A DNA stretch of 16,276 bases from an uncultured Bacilli bacterium. Lineage in GTDB: Bacteria > Bacillota_I > Bacilli_A > RF39 > UBA660. Location: assembly GCA_947631345.1 (NCBI GenBank), contig CANRKW010000015.1:1-16276 (forward strand), in the 5' to 3' direction. Each line of letters opens with the position of its first letter. Positions within the stretch are counted from its first letter, which is position 1. The notes beneath the pieces were generated by a model. It was given only the letters and a program-made list of their open reading frames with translations, searched no databases and was not told the origin of the DNA. Shown piece after piece: positions 14,197 through 16,276 of the stretch. A program made the position numbers and the translations under genes.

Positions 14197-15120
14197 ATGA
14201 TTTATATAACTGGTGATACACATAGAGATTTTAATAGGCTTTACAAAAATAAATTTAATAATGGTGATATGGTTATTATATTAGGAGATGCAGGTATTAA
14301 CTACTATTTAAATGAAGAAGATAAAAAAATTAAAGAATACTTAAATAAGTTAAATATTAAATTATTTTGTATTCAAGGAAATCATGAAGAAAGACCTGAA
14401 AATATAAGTACATATAAAGAAATAGATATGTTTGGTGGAAAAGTATTTATAGAAAAAGAATTTCCAAATTTGATTTTTGCTAAAAATGGGGAAACATATA
14501 GTATTGATGGCAAAAAAGTTTTGGTTATTGGAGGGGCTTATTCAGTAGATAAAAATTATAGAATAATTTATGGTTATCAGTGGTTTAAAGATGAACAGTT
14601 AAGTAAAATTGAAAAAGATGCAATTTTAAATAAATATAAAGGAAAAGAAGTAGATATAATTTTATCTCATACCTGTCCTAGAAAATATGAACCTACTGAA
14701 GTATTTATGAGTGGAATAGATCAATCTAAAGTTGATAAAAGTATGGAAGACTTTTTAGACAAAATAGAAGAAAATGTTAAATATAGTAAATGGTATTGTG
14801 GACATTATCATACAGAGAAGAAAATTGATAAATTAGAATTTATGTTTGGAAGAATTAAAGTATTTAATAAAGATGAATATTTTCCTAAATATGATGAAAA
14901 TGGTTATGAAATTATAAGAGATTATTGTAAACAAAATGATGTTTTTACTAAAGATAATGTTTGTTGTCCTGCTTGTAAATCTAAAAATATAATTATAGAA
15001 AAAGGTGATGGATATAAAATTTATGGGGCAGACTATATTGCTTTAATTTGTAATGAGTGTAAGAAAGTATATGGATTTAGTGATGTTAGGTATAAACCTA
15101 ATTGTCCTAAAGAATTGTAG
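14197..15120 (+). CDS. Calcineurin-like metallophosphoesterase with C-terminal zinc ribbon
   Basis: Residues 1-215 are a binuclear metallophosphoesterase with every family motif: G6-D7-T8-H9, G30-D31, G61-N62-H63-E64, S-H158 and G-H203-Y-H205. Such enzymes hydrolyse phosphomonoesters, phosphodiesters or nucleotides. The tail is unusual: after a linker, CCPACKSKNI and ICNECKKVYG supply C257-x2-C260 and C285-x2-C288, a four-cysteine zinc ribbon that probably binds nucleic acid or protein. AGGAGG lies before the ATG, and the gene begins 17 bases after the primase-helicase stop, so the two are almost certainly cotranscribed. I infer that it acts on nucleic acid or nucleotides handled by that protein; the sequence does not show the substrate. 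No terminator follows. Confidence 0.88.
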   Translation: MIYITGDTHRDFNRLYKNKFNNGDMVIILGDAGINYYLNEEDKKIKEYLNKLNIKLFCIQGNHEERPENISTYKEIDMFGGKVFIEKEFPNLIFAKNGETYSIDGKKVLVIGGAYSVDKNYRIIYGYQWFKDEQLSKIEKDAILNKYKGKEVDIILSHTCPRKYEPTEVFMSGIDQSKVDKSMEDFLDKIEENVKYSKWYCGHYHTEKKIDKLEFMFGRIKVFNKDEYFPKYDENGYEIIRDYCKQNDVFTKDNVCCPACKSKNIIIEKGDGYKIYGADYIALICNECKKVYGFSDVRYKPNCPKEL

Positions 15121-15165
15121 TAGGTGGTAAATAGGTAAATTGCATTTAATCCAAATTATTAGAAT

Positions 15166-15185
15166 ATTACAAACTAAATTGTAAT
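15166..15185. repeat. Inverted repeat upstream of the amidase remnant
   Basis: ATTACAA (15166-15172) and TTGTAAT (15179-15185) form a perfect 7-bp inverted repeat around ACTAAA, 45 bases before the amidase start. It could be an operator or the foot of a small hairpin; there is no T-run, so it is not a terminator. The rest of the 110-base gap shows nothing I can name. Confidence 0.35.
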
Positions 15186-15230
15186 TGTGTCATTATAAAA
15201 ACAATTTCATAAATTATTATAGGTGATTAT

Positions 15231-15515
15231 ATGAATGATAGAGCGCTTACTGGTGTTGTAATTGATGCTGGACATGGTGGAGTTGATAGTGGTGCTAGTG
15301 GTAATGGTATAATTGAAAAAGATTTAAATTTGTTAATTAGTAAGTATATGTATGATAGATTAAGAGAATTAGGAATACCTGTAAAAATGACTAGAACTAC
15401 AGATGAAAGTATTGATAGTACTGAAAGAAGTAAGAGAATTTTAGATGCTTATGGTACAGGTAAAAATGTTATAGTAATAAGTAATCACATAAATGCAGGA
15501 GGTCGGGACGCGTAA
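15231..15515 (+). pseudogene. Truncated N-acetylmuramoyl-L-alanine amidase (Amidase_3)
   Basis: The 94 residues are the N-terminal half of a zinc-dependent Amidase_3 (LytC/CwlC type), which cuts the bond between N-acetylmuramic acid and L-alanine in peptidoglycan. The opening VVIDAGHGGVDSGASGNGI carries zinc ligand H15, E29 is the second, and ISNHINAGG carries H86. Typical proteins are roughly twice this length and continue with GDGAEVIYALR-like sequence and a C-terminal catalytic Glu. Here the frame reads GGRDA and hits TAA, and neither the same frame nor the other two resumes clear homology. AGGTGAT before the ATG marks a normal start, and no signal peptide is present. Without the second half it should be inactive. 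The break falls at CGGGACGCG, which is GC-rich for this DNA. Confidence 0.8.
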
Positions 15516-15577
15516 TATGTGATTAAATTATGGCAATGGTGTATGACTTTGATAAGCTCCTATTTTACTGGAATAAA

Positions 15578-15586
15578 TGATATAAT
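15578..15586 (+). promoter_or_regulatory. Extended -10 promoter of the HEPN gene
   Basis: TGATATAAT (TG 15578-15579, TATAAT 15581-15586) is a perfect extended -10 with no clear -35. Initiation near 15593 leaves a leader of about 19 bases with AGTGATACTAT before the ATG. Confidence 0.65.
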
Positions 15587-15611
15587 ATTATTTGAAAGAA
15601 AGTGATACTAT

Positions 15612-16175
15612 ATGTTAGAAGTTAACGGAATTGAAGCAGATAATATACAATATTATATATTTCATCTCTTTATGGATGCTAGAGAGTTGTTAAATTGTGT
15701 TGAACAATTTATCTTTTTAACTAAAGATGAGAATTGGAATCAAGTAGAAAAAATTTATGAAAATTATAATAATTTATTCAGCGCAACTATATCAGGAATT
15801 AGATATGAAATAATAGTAGGAACAACAAAATTAGCTGATACTAATGGAAATGCTATTTCAGTTCCCAATTTTTTTAATTATTGTTGGAAGTTAGGTAATG
15901 ATAATTTTAAAGAAAAAATAAGGAAATTTAAAACTGAATTAAAGAAGTATAACAAACTATTAAAAGATATCCAAACTATTAGAAATAAAATATATGCTCA
16001 CACTGATTTAAAATTTAATACTACTGAAGTAGATAAATTTGGAGAGTGCATGTTAGAACAAACTCAATTGGAAGAGTTAAAAGACTATTTAAAGTTAGTA
16101 ATAAAAATATGTTTAGAAATGAATAAATTGCATAAAAATGGTGAAATGCGTATAGATCTTATATCAATTTATTAA
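15612..16175 (+). CDS. HEPN-domain protein, AbiU2-like
   Basis: This 187-residue all-helical protein resembles HEPN proteins of the AbiU2 type, linked to abortive infection. HEPN domains are typically metal-independent RNases with an Rx4-6H catalytic motif; here it is R124-N-K-I-Y-A-H130, followed by T-D, close to the RNKxxAHxD form seen in AbiU2-like proteins. Earlier features also fit: a helical start with ARELLNCVEQF, SATISGIRYEIIVGTTKLAD, and a charged helix (KFKTELKKYNKLLKDIQTIR). The start has its own promoter and an AGTGAT ribosome binding site. A tiny zinc-ribbon gene begins 18 bases downstream and may be its partner. Toxic RNase activity is inferred from the family, not shown. Confidence 0.78.
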   Translation: MLEVNGIEADNIQYYIFHLFMDARELLNCVEQFIFLTKDENWNQVEKIYENYNNLFSATISGIRYEIIVGTTKLADTNGNAISVPNFFNYCWKLGNDNFKEKIRKFKTELKKYNKLLKDIQTIRNKIYAHTDLKFNTTEVDKFGECMLEQTQLEELKDYLKLVIKICLEMNKLHKNGEMRIDLISIY

Positions 16176-16193
16176 GTTTAGGAGCTGTTAGTA

Positions 16194-16276
16194 ATGAAAA
16201 TTAAATGTAAAAAGTGTAATGATATAATAGAAAATAAAGAGAATGACAAAGAAATTTGGTGTTCTTGTAAAAATTT
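16194..16276 (+). CDS. Small zinc-ribbon protein (DUF7695-like), cut by window end
   Basis: Only 27 codons are visible: MKIKCKKCNDIIENKENDKE, then IWCSCKN. The pattern C-x2-C near the start and C-x-C at 23-25 matches tiny cytoplasmic zinc-ribbon proteins with the opening MKIKCxxCGDIIES and a later SCSCG (DUF7695-like, by memory). AGGAG (16180-16184) lies 9 bases before the ATG, and the frame is open to the window edge. It follows the HEPN gene by 18 bases and is probably cotranscribed with it. Confidence 0.65.
   Translation, partial: MKIKCKKCNDIIENKENDKEIWCSCKN

Noticed and set aside
15165..15186. Terminator after the phosphoesterase
   Set aside because: The inverted repeat has no following T-run and the stem is AT-rich; recorded only as a repeat.

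Overview
The window is strongly AT-rich DNA with short intergenic gaps, GGAGG- or GGTGAT-type ribosome binding sites, RNase Y, ZIP and rubrerythrin genes and a fragment of an Amidase_3 cell-wall hydrolase. This points to a low-GC member of the Bacillota, probably an anaerobic or gut-type lineage; I cannot name a species. Trp is encoded by TGG and one gene ends in TGA, so the code is the standard bacterial one. No tRNA, rRNA, CRISPR array or insertion sequence was seen, and no gene-free stretch exceeds about 205 bases.

Left part (1-7376), mostly housekeeping or metabolic: the C-terminal part of an AMP-forming acyl-CoA synthetase-like ligase; two leftward genes (a small XRE regulator and an unrecognised 123-aa protein); rubrerythrin; a ZIP metal transporter whose predicted promoter contains a perfect palindrome; a two-gene operon pairing an EctB-like class III aminotransferase with a sugar-transfer-associated ATP-grasp ligase; and RNase Y with its own promoter and terminator. 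Most of these units end in clear hairpin terminators.

Right part (7377-16276), accessory in character: a tight four-gene operon (a solo SAM-like recombinase core-binding domain without a catalytic domain, an unrecognised protein, a UPF0158 protein and a large helical protein); a CPBP/CAAX-type membrane protease; a TOTE-type archaeo-eukaryotic primase fused to a superfamily 2 helicase, followed by a calcineurin-like phosphoesterase with a zinc-ribbon tail; a truncated N-acetylmuramoyl-L-alanine amidase; and a HEPN (AbiU2-like) protein followed by a tiny zinc-ribbon protein cut by the window end.

The most notable item is a 39-codon gene on the minus strand at 11594-11713. It has the strongest Shine-Dalgarno in the window (AGGAGGTGAT). 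It encodes a textbook double-glycine leader (LSDNDLFNIYGG) followed by a 24-residue, cationic, amphipathic core. It lies tail-to-tail with the CPBP protease gene, a family that often supplies bacteriocin immunity, so the pair is a candidate minimal peptide/immunity locus. No dedicated peptidase-containing ABC exporter is in the window.
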